Shown here: positions 48,915-57,406 of the stretch, one piece after another
Position numbering within the stretch: position 1 is the first letter of the stretch
How the letters are laid out: every line of letters begins with the position of its first letter
Source: Saprospira grandis DSM 2844
Lineage (GTDB): Bacteria > Bacteroidota > Bacteroidia > Chitinophagales > Saprospiraceae
Assembly: GCF_000275825.1 (NCBI RefSeq)
Contig: NZ_JH719942.1
Location: 3,726,614 to 3,790,613 of the forward strand
Length of the DNA stretch: 64,000 nucleotides
Reading direction: 5' to 3'
Program-made: the position numbers and the translations under genes
Notes under the pieces: generated by a model
Told to the model about the DNA's origin: nothing
Databases searched by the model: none
Seen by the model: the letters and a program-made list of their open reading frames with translations, nothing else

Positions 48915-49694
48915 TTATTCTTCTTCCGATAAAATTTGAGCGGCAGTTTTGCCAAATCGTCTTTGTCTAGACTGAAAATCGGCAATGGCGGCATAGAGTT
49001 CTTTTTCTCGGAAGTCGGGCCAAAAAACGGGCGTAAAATACAGTTCGGCATAAGCAATTTGCCAAAGCAAAAAGTTGCTGATTCGGCTTTCTCCACTGGT
49101 TCTGATGAGTAATTCTGGATCGGGTAGCCCCGTGGTACTTAGGGCGTTGGCCACTACTTTTTCATCAATATCTTCTAATTGGAGTTCGCCTTTTTTACTT
49201 TTGGCGGCAATGCGTTTTACGGCTTCTACAATTTCCCATTTGGCGCTATAACTGAGGGCCAAAATTAAGGTCATTTGTTCATTATGGGCCGTGGCATCAA
49301 TGGCTTCTTGCAGTTCGTCGCGGGTAGCCTGGGGCAAGCTCTCCAAATCACCAATGGCCTGCAGCCGAATTTTATTTTTTTGCAAAGTAGGCAGCTCCCC
49401 CTTAATCGTTTGGACCAATAGGGTCATCAGGGCGGCCACCTCTTCTTTGGGGCGGTTCCAGTTTTCGGTAGAAAAAGCATAAAGCGTCAAATACTCAATA
49501 CCCAATTCGGCCGCCGTTTCTGTGGTCGATCGAACGGCCTCTACGCCATTTTGATGGCCAAAAACACGGGCCTTGCCCTGTTTTTCGGCCCAACGGCCAT
49601 TTCCATCCATAATAATAGCAATATGCTTGGGCAAACGGCTTTTGTCAATTTGGGCCAAGGCGCTGGCCGCTTCTGGCGATATTTTGTTGGTCAT
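48915..49694 (-). CDS. uppS: Undecaprenyl diphosphate synthase (isoprenyl transferase)
   Basis: 259 residues from the ATG at 49694. HIAIIMDGNGRWAEKQG contains the catalytic Asp and the P-loop-like NGRWA; GVEAVRSTTETAAELGIEYLTLYAFSTENWNRP and DPELLIRTSGESRISNFLLWQIAYAELYF are the other signature blocks. It extends farnesyl diphosphate with eight isopentenyl units to make the lipid carrier for peptidoglycan. Complete and of normal length. Divergent from scpA. Confidence 0.95.
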   Translation of the reverse strand: MTNKISPEAASALAQIDKSRLPKHIAIIMDGNGRWAEKQGKARVFGHQNGVEAVRSTTETAAELGIEYLTLYAFSTENWNRPKEEVAALMTLLVQTIKGELPTLQKNKIRLQAIGDLESLPQATRDELQEAIDATAHNEQMTLILALSYSAKWEIVEAVKRIAAKSKKGELQLEDIDEKVVANALSTTGLPDPELLIRTSGESRISNFLLWQIAYAELYFTPVFWPDFREKELYAAIADFQSRQRRFGKTAAQILSEEE

Positions 49695-49760
49695 AACGGA
49701 AGTTTTTTGGCTTTTCTGCAACTTAACAACAGTTTAAACAATGATGCGGGCCTTTTTTGT

Positions 49761-49768
49761 TACTTTTG
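49761..49768 (+). promoter_or_regulatory. Candidate -7 box of scpA
   Basis: TACTTTTG matches TAnnTTTG. A start near 49775 lies downstream of the possible TTG start at 49757 and supports the GTG at 49820 as the real start of scpA. Confidence 0.4.
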
Positions 49769-49819
49769 CCCCTTGCAAATATAGCCTGCGCAAAAATAGG
49801 AAAAACTTTCTTTTTCTAC

Positions 49820-50563
49820 GTGACTTATACCATCAAGCTTCCACAATTCGAGGGGCCCTTTGACCTCTTGCTCTTTTTTATCGAGCGCGATGAGCTCGAT
49901 ATTTACGATATCCCGATCTCTTCAATTACCAAAGACTTTTTGGCCTATACGCAAGAGCTCGAGCGAATGAATATTGACCTAGCCAGCGAGTTTATCTTGC
50001 TGGCCGCTAGCCTGATGCGCATTAAGGCCAAAATGCTTTTGCCCCGCAAAGAATTAAATGAAGAAGGCGAGGAGATTGACCCCCGACAAGAATTGGTCGA
50101 ACGCCTGCTCGCTTACAAAAGCTACAAAGAAGTTTTTGCCCTCCTCCGAGCGCAAGAACTCAAACGGCAAGAACAACAAGCTCGAGGAAATTTGCTTCTA
50201 GAGCTACAAACCGTAGCCCAGCAAGCCCTAGCCGATGCCGAGCTAGAACATCTTAACCTTTTTCGCTTACTCAAAACTTATAAGCAACTTTTAGAAAAAT
50301 TAGAAGAACGAGAAAATCGCCCTGTGCATAAAATCGTTCATTATCCCTACAGCATTGAAGGGCAAAGACATTACCTCAAAAGGCAGTTGCAAAAACTAGA
50401 ACGCGCCCGCTTTGAAGACCTCTTTTTACCCCTCGATGGACAAATGCAGGCCATTTTTACCTTCTTGGCCCTGCTAGAGCTCCTCCAACAAGAAAAAATC
50501 AAGATCTTAAGCCTCTCCGAACAATACAATGATTTCTGTATGCTTTGGGCCGAGGAGGATTAA
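49820..50563 (+). CDS. scpA: ScpA, segregation and condensation protein A
   Basis: 248 residues from a GTG start at 49820, chosen because YTIKLPQFEGPFDLLLFFIERDELDIYDIPI follows directly, which is the normal ScpA N-terminus. Further family blocks: FLAYTQELERMNIDLASEFILLAASLMRIKAKMLLP (in parts) and the C-terminal winged helix FTFLALLELLQQEKIKILS. The kleisin subunit links SMC heads in chromosome condensation. A -7 box upstream and the divergent uppS gene frame the promoter region. scpB is not nearby. Confidence 0.92.
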   Translation: MTYTIKLPQFEGPFDLLLFFIERDELDIYDIPISSITKDFLAYTQELERMNIDLASEFILLAASLMRIKAKMLLPRKELNEEGEEIDPRQELVERLLAYKSYKEVFALLRAQELKRQEQQARGNLLLELQTVAQQALADAELEHLNLFRLLKTYKQLLEKLEERENRPVHKIVHYPYSIEGQRHYLKRQLQKLERARFEDLFLPLDGQMQAIFTFLALLELLQQEKIKILSLSEQYNDFCMLWAEED

Positions 50564-50616
50564 GCTCATTTAATCATCGAACTCTCCCAAAGAGTTCATC
50601 TTAAAGTTTGCCAAGC

Positions 50617-51810
50617 ATGTCTGTGCAACCTTCTTCTTCAGAAGAACAATCTACACCCAAAGATAAACAAGATGAAGCCCTAAAATCAATCAGCCCCGGC
50701 CGTATCGCTATTGCCGTGGCCGCTGGCCTAATCGTTATCGTTTATCTTTTTATCCAAGATTTTAGCCTAGAGGATTTTCAGAAAATTTCATGGAACCCCA
50801 AAACGCTCTACTGGATCGCCGGCGCCTTTTTCTTTGTGCTGCTTCGTCACTTTGCCTATATGTTTCGCCTCAGAACCATTACGCAGGGCTTTTTTAGCTG
50901 GCGAAAATGCTTCGAAATGATTTTTGTCTGGGAGTTTAGCTCTGCCGTTACCCCCACTTCTGTGGGCGGCTCTGCCGTGGCGCTAGTGGCCCTCTCTCAA
51001 GAAAAAATTTCTCCCGGTAGAACTACCATGATTATCTTTTATACTATTGTATTAGATACCTTTTTCTACCTCTCTTCTCTCTTACTGCTCTTCTCCATTT
51101 TTGGCTTTATTATCATCCTGCCCGGCACAACTAGCTTTTCCGAAATGATTAACCAATATTTTGGAGCCGGCTTTTTTGGGGCCTACCTCTTTATGACCAT
51201 TTATGGGAGCCTCTTTTTTTATGGCGTCTTTATCAACGCCAAAGCCGTACACCGAGTGCTCATGGCCATCACTAGCCTGCCACTTTTGCGCCGCTTTAAA
51301 GAAGGAGCCAATAAAATGGGCCAAGATATGCAGCTGGCCTCTGCAGAGCTCCGCCGCCAAAAATGGCAGTTCCACCTCAAGTCTTTTGGCGCTACCGCCG
51401 GGGCCTGGGCCTCCCGCTTTATGGTCCTCAATTGCCTGATTATGGCCTTTATCGCCAATTCTACCGACCCCGCCGTGCAAGCACACTATAATAGTGTCCT
51501 GATCAACCAACAAGATTTTTCCCTCTTTGTCCAACAGGTCTTTATCGTGGGCCGACAAATTGCCATGTACGTGATTATGGCCATCGTTCCCACCCCAGGC
51601 GGCGCCGGAGCCGCAGAGTCTTCTTTCGAAAACTTCCACTCCGATTATCTGCCAGCAGGAGGAACCCTCTTGCTGGTCATGACCATTTTCTGGCGCTTCT
51701 TTACCTATTATCTCTACCTCTTTATCGGTATGATTGTGGTCCCTAACTGGATCCGAAAACTCATCAACCGAAATAAACAAGAGGCCGAAGCCGCTCAGCC
51801 TACAGAATAA
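50617..51810 (+). CDS. Lysylphosphatidylglycerol synthase-type membrane protein (UPF0104/flippase-like)
   Basis: 397 residues. A charged cytoplasmic N-tail (1-30) precedes about eight membrane segments, starting AIAVAAGLIVIVYLFI. Typical motifs of the LPG_synthase_TM family are FVWEFSSAVTPTSVGGSAVALVAL and IVPTPGGAGAAESSF. Proteins with only this transmembrane module, without the aminoacyl-transferase domain, are thought to flip or bind lipids (family knowledge, function uncertain). The ATG at 50617 is preferred to a TTG at 50608. Single gene with a terminator. Confidence 0.85.
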   Translation: MSVQPSSSEEQSTPKDKQDEALKSISPGRIAIAVAAGLIVIVYLFIQDFSLEDFQKISWNPKTLYWIAGAFFFVLLRHFAYMFRLRTITQGFFSWRKCFEMIFVWEFSSAVTPTSVGGSAVALVALSQEKISPGRTTMIIFYTIVLDTFFYLSSLLLLFSIFGFIIILPGTTSFSEMINQYFGAGFFGAYLFMTIYGSLFFYGVFINAKAVHRVLMAITSLPLLRRFKEGANKMGQDMQLASAELRRQKWQFHLKSFGATAGAWASRFMVLNCLIMAFIANSTDPAVQAHYNSVLINQQDFSLFVQQVFIVGRQIAMYVIMAIVPTPGGAGAAESSFENFHSDYLPAGGTLLLVMTIFWRFFTYYLYLFIGMIVVPNWIRKLINRNKQEAEAAQPTE

Positions 51811-51816
51811 GAACAG

Positions 51817-51848
51817 AAAAAAAGACCGCTCAAAAGCGGTCTTTTTTT
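51817..51848 (+). terminator. Rho-independent terminator after the flippase-like gene
   Basis: Stem AAAAAAGACCGCT / AGCGGTCTTTTTT with a CAAA loop, starting 7 bases after the stop codon. Confidence 0.9.
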
Positions 51849-51906
51849 GAAAATAAACCCCCCAAAAAATCTAACTTTCATGGAGATGCCTTAATTTTAG
51901 ACCCTT

Positions 51907-53163
51907 ATGATGGAATATATACATATTATACTCGACTTCTTTCAAGTCTTCTATATCGACCGATTTAGTTGGTGGGTGCTGCTCATCCCCCTAATTTCGT
52001 CGGTGGTGGGCTGGGGAACCAATAAATTGGCCCTCAAGATGACCTTTTATCCCCTAGAGTTTGTCGGCTGGAAAAGCAAAAGCGGCCAGCCCATCCTAGG
52101 CTGGCAGGGTATTATTCCATCCAAAGGCGTGAGTATGGCCGATACCTCCGTAGATATGATTACGGATAAACTCATTGATGTGGAAGAACAATTCGACCGC
52201 ATCAACCCCAGAGTCATCGCCAAAGAAATGGAACCCCGCATGCTCGATCTCACCCAAGAGATTATCAATGAGGCTATGCGCGAAGAACTTCCACTCTGGA
52301 AATTGCTGCCCGAAAAACAAAAAGCAGCCGTTTTTGAACGAGCCGCCCGAGAAATTCCTAAGGTGACCGAGGAGATTATGCAGGAGGTAAAAGATAATAT
52401 TACCGAAATCTTTAACCTCAAACAAATGACCATCAACCACCTGAGCAATAATAAGGAACTGATGAACCGCATGTTTCTAGATGTGGGCGATAAGGAGTTT
52501 AAGTTTATTGAATACTCAGGCCTCTATTTTGGCTTTTTGTTTGGCCTGGCCCAAATGTTAATCTGGATCCCCTTTGGCGCTTGGTGGCAACTCCCCCTAG
52601 GCGGCTTGGTGGTCGGTTACCTGACCAATGTCTTGGCCCTCAATATGATTTTTAAACCCGCCAAAGCCTATAAACTCTTCGGCTGGAAAATTCAGGGCCT
52701 CTTTATCCTACGCCAAAAAGAAGTGGCCAAGGAATACGCCAATATTGTGGCCAACGAAATTATTACTATGCCCAATATTTTTCGAGCCATGTTTGAAGGC
52801 GATGCCTCTGACCGCCTACTCCAAATTATCGAACAACATGTCAATGAGAGTTTTGACCATACCGCAGGCTTTTCTAGCGCACTCATCCGCATCACTTCGG
52901 GCAGCAATAGCTATGACCGAATCAAGGAAATTGCCTGCCGCCGCCTAGTAGCCGAGGTGCCCGAACATATCCACCTGATTTTTGATTATGCCCAACAGGC
53001 CCTAGATATCGAGCATACGCTCAGCGATAAGATGAGTAGCCTCCCCCCAGAGGACTTTGTCGATTTTCTGCGGCCCGTTTTCCAACAAGATGAATGGAAA
53101 CTGCTTTTAGTGGGCAGTGTTTTAGGTATGGCTGCTGGCTTTCTACAAATTCTGACCGTTTAA
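51907..53163 (+). CDS. DUF445-family membrane protein
   Basis: 418 residues. First membrane helix FSWWVLLIPLISSVVGWGTNKLALKMTFYP (in part), with the G-W-x-T-N-x-L-A motif of DUF445, which recurs near the C-terminal half as LVVGYLTNVLALNMIFKP, i.e. two-fold internal repeat. Between them lies a long amphipathic helical section (about 75-195) and another hydrophobic segment (FGFLFGLAQMLIWIPFGAWW). The C-terminus ends in a last membrane helix (LLLVGSVLGMAAGFLQILTV). Inner-membrane protein of unknown role. Confidence 0.85.
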   Translation: MMEYIHIILDFFQVFYIDRFSWWVLLIPLISSVVGWGTNKLALKMTFYPLEFVGWKSKSGQPILGWQGIIPSKGVSMADTSVDMITDKLIDVEEQFDRINPRVIAKEMEPRMLDLTQEIINEAMREELPLWKLLPEKQKAAVFERAAREIPKVTEEIMQEVKDNITEIFNLKQMTINHLSNNKELMNRMFLDVGDKEFKFIEYSGLYFGFLFGLAQMLIWIPFGAWWQLPLGGLVVGYLTNVLALNMIFKPAKAYKLFGWKIQGLFILRQKEVAKEYANIVANEIITMPNIFRAMFEGDASDRLLQIIEQHVNESFDHTAGFSSALIRITSGSNSYDRIKEIACRRLVAEVPEHIHLIFDYAQQALDIEHTLSDKMSSLPPEDFVDFLRPVFQQDEWKLLLVGSVLGMAAGFLQILTV

Positions 53164-53171
53164 TTTTTTTT

Positions 53172-53326
53172 GGGGCTGCCCCTGCGCTTCGCTTGGGTCG
53201 GGCTCTGTCAGGGCTCGCAGCTCTGCTCGGCCCTGCAGGCTTTTTCGCTTCGCTCAAAAGCCTTTGGTCTGCGGCTGCGCCGCCCCCTTTTCCATCCCTC
53301 AGCCTGCGGCCCTCCGGGCCTGTAGA
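53172..53326 (+). repeat. GC-rich intergenic mosaic repeat, type A, forward
   Basis: Begins GGGGCTGCCCC eight bases after the DUF445 stop, GGGTCGGGCTCTGTCAGGGC, core GCTCGCAGCTCTGCTCGGCCC, an AAAGC hairpin set nearly identical to that in 6854-7008, TCCATCCCTCAGCC, and a GGCCCTCCGGGCC end hairpin. Confidence 0.85.
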
Positions 53327-53382
53327 ACGCAGAAATCCAACCCAGAAGGGCCTGTTTTCGTCTTAGCAAAGAAGGACGCCCA

Positions 53383-53572
53383 AGCGGGCGCAGCCCGCCC
53401 GGCCTAGCGATGTGCAGCAGTGGCCGTCAGGCCAGACCGAGCAAAAAACTTGTTTTTTTGCGCAGGGCCGAGCGAGCAGCGAGCTGCGACAACCAGCCCC
53501 TATAGGGGCGCCAGTTCGACGACCATAGGGAGTAAACGTAGCGCCGCAAGGCGAAGCCGCAGCGGAGGCCCC
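53383..53572 (-). repeat. GC-rich intergenic mosaic repeat, type B, reverse, with nested cassette
   Basis: On the minus strand starts GGGGCCTCCGC, GGCGCTACG, then an inserted segment (about 53493-53538) with TACTCCCTATGGTCGTCGAA and GGCGCCCCTATAGGGGCTGG, then the core, GGTCTGGCCTGACGGCC and GCACATCGCTAGGCCGGGCG. Longest member (190 bp). The inserted cassette matches the one in 59530-59695. Confidence 0.8.
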
Positions 53573-53615
53573 AAAACAGCAGCATACAATTAGAGAACAA
53601 AACCCCCAGAACGCC

Positions 53616-54173
53616 ATGCCAAAAGATGAGTTTGCAAAATTGACCGATGAGGAGTTAGTGGCCCATTGCATTAAGCATAAACGGCGCTATCAAGAGGCCT
53701 TGTATCGTCGTTATGCCGATGATTTATATGCCGTGGCTTTGATTTATTGCAAATCAGACCAAGATGCGGCGGATGTACTGCAAGAGTCTTTTATTAAGAT
53801 ATTTAAGAACTTGGAACGCTTTAAGTTTCAGGCGGCCCTAAAGTCTTGGATGCGGCGCATTTTGGTCAATACCGCTCTAGACCATTATCGGAAACGCAAG
53901 CGGGAAAAGGCGCATTCAGAAAATTATCAGCAGCAGCAAGAGCTCAAAGTAGACGATATTTTGTCAAGAATCAATGCGGCAGAATTACTCGAACTATTGA
54001 ACCAACTACCAAAAAAGGCAGGTATGGTGCTTAAGTTGTATGCCATAGAGGGCTATGCGCATAAAGAAATTGCGGAACAGATGCAGATTTCGGAGGGGAC
54101 CTCTAAATCGCAGCTGAGTCGAGCCCGCAGCCTATTAAAAGAATTATTGGCCAAACTTCAGGGAGATGTTTAG
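53616..54173 (+). CDS. ECF-family RNA polymerase sigma factor
   Basis: 185 residues. Sigma region 2 (about 20-90) reads YQEALYRRYADDLYAVALIYCKSDQDAADVLQESFIKIFKNL, followed by RFKFQAALKSWMRRILVNTALDHYRKRKR. Region 4 (about 120-180) includes LLNQLPKKAGMVLKLYAIEGYAHKEIAEQMQISEGTSKSQLSRARSLLKELL (in parts), a normal helix-turn-helix. No extra C-terminal domain. Its stop overlaps the next gene by 8 nt, which is the usual coupling of a sigma factor to its anti-sigma factor. Confidence 0.92.
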   Translation: MPKDEFAKLTDEELVAHCIKHKRRYQEALYRRYADDLYAVALIYCKSDQDAADVLQESFIKIFKNLERFKFQAALKSWMRRILVNTALDHYRKRKREKAHSENYQQQQELKVDDILSRINAAELLELLNQLPKKAGMVLKLYAIEGYAHKEIAEQMQISEGTSKSQLSRARSLLKELLAKLQGDV

Positions 54174-55776
54174 AGAAGAAGAGAAGGACCTTTTGGGGCA
54201 GCGCTTGCAGGATTTACCCAAGGATTTGCAGACTTCAGCTCCGGCTGGGCTTTGGGATGATTTGGACCAAAAACTAGATGATTTGGCCCTAGATGAGCAA
54301 CTAAAAGATAAATTATCTACGCAAAAAGCAAGCGCACCCACTGGGCTTTGGTCAGCCATCTCTACCGATTTAGCCTTGGACCAAGATGCCCTTTTGGATG
54401 AGAAAATACGGCAGGCTTATGCAGAAAAAAAGACGCCTAAAGCCCCCGCACAGCTTTGGTCGGCCATTGACCAGCAACTAGAACTAGAGGCTGTTTGGAC
54501 CAAAATGCAGCAGCCTTTGGACCAGCTGGCGTTTCGCTATCGGCTGCGGCTATGGGGCCGCCGCCTGAGCTGGGCCGCCCTGCTTTTGCTATTCTGCAAA
54601 GCTTGTGGACCAGAAATTACGGAAGGCTTTTGGTCCGAAAATAAGACGCCTTTGGTGCAAAAAACTAGCTATGAACAGCCTAAAAAAGAGCAAGGAAAAG
54701 CCCTTGGGCCAACTTCTTCAGCTGAGCAAAAAGAACTTCCTGCTGCGCCAGAAAATAAAACAAAAAATGCAGCTAGAACAGAACAAAAGGCGAAACCTCT
54801 AGCCAAAAATGAACATCGCCAAACTGGACCAAAAAGAAAGGCTGGGGCTAGACAATTGCGGCCTAAGCCTGCCTTGCAAGTAGGAGAGGAGCAGCCTGAA
54901 AATAAGGCTAAGACTTTGGCTGCTGTAGAAAAAGAGGAGGCATTTATTTTGGGGCAAGCTGGCCCAAAGTTGCTAGCTCCTGAAATCGAGCAATTGGCTA
55001 AAGCTTCGGCTCCTTTGCTTGAAGAAAAGGATTTGGCCCAGCCATTATTGTTGCCCACTCTTTTGGCAGCGCCCATTGCATTGGAAGAAAGTGCAGGGGC
55101 GGAAACAGGACCAAAGGCCCCATTTCTAGCACTAAAACAGCCTTATCGCAAGCATTATTTGGGGCTGCGGAGCAGCTTAGAGCAACAACTCATCACCAAT
55201 GATTTTCAGCAAAAGAAAGTAGAATATCAGCATTTGAGTTTGCTCTTGGCGGCAGAGCAACCCAAAAACCCCCGTAGTTGGAGTCAGCCTAGTTTTAACT
55301 GGGCCTTAGACTATCGCTATGCGTTTAGCCGAAACCGGCAGTTACAGTTTAACTTTTGGTGGAGCAAAAATATGGTAAAAACTTATGATTATAGCTATGG
55401 CGGACGAATTGGCGAGCAGCGGCTCAGCCTAAACTATATGACTGTGGAGCTGGGCCTAGAGCAGTCGCTTTATCGCCTCTGGCAGGACCGTTTGCAGGGG
55501 TTTGTAGTCCTTGGGGCCTATACTGGAAAGCTCATACAATTTAAAAGCAGCCGTAATTTACAGTCTTCTGGTTATTTTCTTTTAGACTATAATGATTGGG
55601 AGTACGGTTTGTCTTTTGCTTTGGGCCAGCGGCATAAGCTTAAAGGAAATTGGGAGTTGCAGTATGGCTTAGAAAGTAGATTTGCTTTGGGGCCACTATT
55701 AGAAGACTTTAAGCAAGATCAGCGTTCTTATGCACATGCTTGGGGCCTTTATTTTGGCCTTGGGAAAAAGTTTTAG
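54166..55776 (+). CDS. Putative anti-sigma/outer-membrane-like protein with GLW repeats
   Basis: 536 residues. The cytoplasmic part (1-125) has three imperfect repeats of SAPAGLWDDLDQKL type (APAGLW at about 26, APTGLW at about 58, APAQLW at about 95). A membrane helix (LSWAALLLLFCKAC, about 137-150) follows, then a low-complexity Lys/Glu/Ala region (about 160-310), and a C-terminal beta-strand domain of about 190 residues (LGLRSSLEQQLITNDFQ, ALDYRYAFSRNRQLQFNFWW, YFGLGKKF end), like small outer-membrane barrels. The 8-nt overlap with the ECF gene suggests an anti-sigma role. The mix of cytoplasmic, inner-membrane and barrel-like parts in one chain is odd but recurrent in Bacteroidota. No recognised anti-sigma domain (zinc or otherwise) was found. 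Confidence 0.65.
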   Translation: MFREEEKDLLGQRLQDLPKDLQTSAPAGLWDDLDQKLDDLALDEQLKDKLSTQKASAPTGLWSAISTDLALDQDALLDEKIRQAYAEKKTPKAPAQLWSAIDQQLELEAVWTKMQQPLDQLAFRYRLRLWGRRLSWAALLLLFCKACGPEITEGFWSENKTPLVQKTSYEQPKKEQGKALGPTSSAEQKELPAAPENKTKNAARTEQKAKPLAKNEHRQTGPKRKAGARQLRPKPALQVGEEQPENKAKTLAAVEKEEAFILGQAGPKLLAPEIEQLAKASAPLLEEKDLAQPLLLPTLLAAPIALEESAGAETGPKAPFLALKQPYRKHYLGLRSSLEQQLITNDFQQKKVEYQHLSLLLAAEQPKNPRSWSQPSFNWALDYRYAFSRNRQLQFNFWWSKNMVKTYDYSYGGRIGEQRLSLNYMTVELGLEQSLYRLWQDRLQGFVVLGAYTGKLIQFKSSRNLQSSGYFLLDYNDWEYGLSFALGQRHKLKGNWELQYGLESRFALGPLLEDFKQDQRSYAHAWGLYFGLGKKF

Positions 55777-55894
55777 TGCTCGAGGCAACCTTGGCCCTCT
55801 CTCTAGCGTCTAATTTTTGGATGTCCGATAGGATGGCCACCTAACAATCATGAAAATGGGGATTTGCTGCTACAAATCCAAGACTGCAAAAGAA

Positions 55895-55934
55895 AACGAC
55901 TAGCTGGCGAAACTGCTTGCTAGTCGTTCTTTTT
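55895..55934 (+). terminator. Rho-independent terminator of the sigma/anti-sigma operon
   Basis: Perfect 10-bp stem AACGACTAGC / GCTAGTCGTT with a 14-nt loop and CTTTTTT. It touches the stop of the converging ABC gene. Confidence 0.8.
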
Positions 55935-55936
55935 TG

Positions 55937-56638
55937 TTAATAGTTAGGGGGCAACTCTAAGCGCTTTTCAATTTTGCCTGCCTCACAGTAATAGAGCTCA
56001 AAAGCAAGTTTTGTTTTGGCTGGGCGGCGGTGAGTACTATAAATTACCGTACAATCTTGGCTGCTGGCATAGGCCTGCAAGAGCTTAAAGAACCCCTGGG
56101 CATCTATTTCGTTGAGCTCGGCAGTGGGTTCATCTAACAAGAGGACCTGCGGATGATTGAGCAGGGCGCGAACCAAGCGGTAGAGCAAACGCTGGAAAGG
56201 CAGCAATTGGCCCAGAGGACTAAAGCGTAGCGCATCCAATTGAAAAAAATGCAACAATTGGTCAATGCGATGTTGTCTTTGGCTCTTACTGCTCCAATCC
56301 GTAGCCAAAAGCAATAAATCGAGTTGTTCTTGCATTTTTTGCTGAGGGAGCAGGGGCTGTTGGAGCGACAAAAGGGCCACTCTTCTTCGGACCGCCGAGC
56401 GCTGCAAATCGTCTAAGCTGTTTAAATCGAAATCTAGAATACGACCCTGACCCTTAGTGGCGGGCAACTGCCCATGCAAAAAAGCCAAAAGTACAGATTT
56501 GGCGCTGCTTAGTGGCCCATATAAAATATTAAAGCTGCCCAAAGGAATTTGCCAATCTAGAGGCCCTAAGATTAACTGCTGGTTTTGTTCTAGTAAGAGG
56601 CCCCTTAACTCTATAGCATAGTCTTTTTTATTCCACAT
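55937..56638 (-). CDS. FtsE-like ABC ATPase with degenerate Walker A
   Basis: 233 residues of ABC fold. The Walker A position reads GPLSSAKSVLL, in which the glycine before Lys is replaced by Ala. The Q-loop is SLQQPLLPQQKM, the signature region (PLGQLLPFQRLLYRLVRAL) does not contain LSGGQ, while Walker B VLLLDEPTAEL and a switch-like STH are intact. Such partly degenerate FtsE-like ATPases pair with FtsX in Bacteroidota cell division; ATP may be bound but not hydrolysed normally. No ftsX gene is adjacent. Single gene on the minus strand. Confidence 0.7.
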   Translation of the reverse strand: MWNKKDYAIELRGLLLEQNQQLILGPLDWQIPLGSFNILYGPLSSAKSVLLAFLHGQLPATKGQGRILDFDLNSLDDLQRSAVRRRVALLSLQQPLLPQQKMQEQLDLLLLATDWSSKSQRQHRIDQLLHFFQLDALRFSPLGQLLPFQRLLYRLVRALLNHPQVLLLDEPTAELNEIDAQGFFKLLQAYASSQDCTVIYSTHRRPAKTKLAFELYYCEAGKIEKRLELPPNY

Positions 56639-56785
56639 AAATTGAAAATCCTGTCTTTTTTGTATAATTTTGAATGCTATGCCCAGTAAAATAAAAATTT
56701 TATTTATTTGAGCGTTATTTTACTGGCTAGGCTTGGTTTTTGACGGGACAAGCGAGTACTCACTAGTTTTTCCTGTAACAGCCTA

Positions 56786-56815
56786 TTGTTTTTTTAGCCC
56801 ATAAGGATAGTTTTG
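56786..56815 (+). promoter_or_regulatory. Bacteroidota promoter of the first secreted paralogue
   Basis: TTG at 56786-56788, 19-bp spacer, TAGTTTTG at 56808-56815. Spacing and both boxes fit the sigma-AB consensus of the phylum. Start near 56822 gives a 72-nt leader to the ATG at 56894. Confidence 0.6.
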
Positions 56816-56893
56816 CTTCCTGCATAAACTACCGTCTGGCATCCATCTCCAATATAACATTCTCTTGTTATTTAAAAAGGTATTTTAACCCTG

Positions 56894-57325
56894 ATGAAGC
56901 GAATATTTTATAAACTAATGATCGTTTTTTGTCTTTTTGCTAGCTCGGCATTGCATGCCCAGGCCAGCAAAATTATTCATCAGAGTATGACTTTGGATGG
57001 GGCACAAACAATTAACATCAATGTAGTAGGGGCCAAGGTAGAGGTTAAGCCCTCGCAGGGGCATCGGCTGATGATTGAAACCAAAATTGAAATTGCGGTC
57101 CCTAGCCCAAGATTATTAGATTTTATTGTGAACCAGGGACGCTACAATTTGGTCAAAGAAATAGATTTAGCGACCAATGAACTAACGGTGTCCTCTAAAA
57201 AAACGAATAATGTATTGATGGTAAAGGGCAAAGAGTGTATGGAAACCCTTTCTTATATCTTTTATGTGCCCGAAGCCGTGAAATTTGCCAACAACAGCAC
57301 CATTCAGGATCTTTCTGCGGAATAA
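56894..57325 (+). CDS. Secreted protein, first of two paralogues
   Basis: 143 residues. Signal peptide (LMIVFCLFASSALHAQA, cleavage near 23). The mature domain is a small beta-rich fold (IIHQSMTLDGAQTININVVGAKVEVKPSQGHRLMIETKI, in parts: AQTININVVGAKVEVK), resembling the Bacteroidota adhesin-like head-GIN/DUF4097 start. LLDFIVNQGRYNLV and KECMETLSYIFYVPEAVKF recur in the next gene. Function unknown. It has its own promoter, so the pair is probably not co-transcribed. Confidence 0.75.
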   Translation: MKRIFYKLMIVFCLFASSALHAQASKIIHQSMTLDGAQTININVVGAKVEVKPSQGHRLMIETKIEIAVPSPRLLDFIVNQGRYNLVKEIDLATNELTVSSKKTNNVLMVKGKECMETLSYIFYVPEAVKFANNSTIQDLSAE

Positions 57326-57338
57326 TTTTAAATAAGAT

Positions 57339-57369
57339 TTGGGTATTTAAAATGGCTGTCTTACCTTTG
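57339..57369 (+). promoter_or_regulatory. Bacteroidota promoter of the second secreted paralogue
   Basis: TTG at 57339-57341, a 20-bp spacer, TACCTTTG at 57362-57369. It lies 14 bases after the stop of the first paralogue and would give a leader of about 31 nt. Confidence 0.6.
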
Positions 57370-57406
57370 TAGCCGCTTTTGAACTACGTAAAATACCTAA
57401 GTACTA

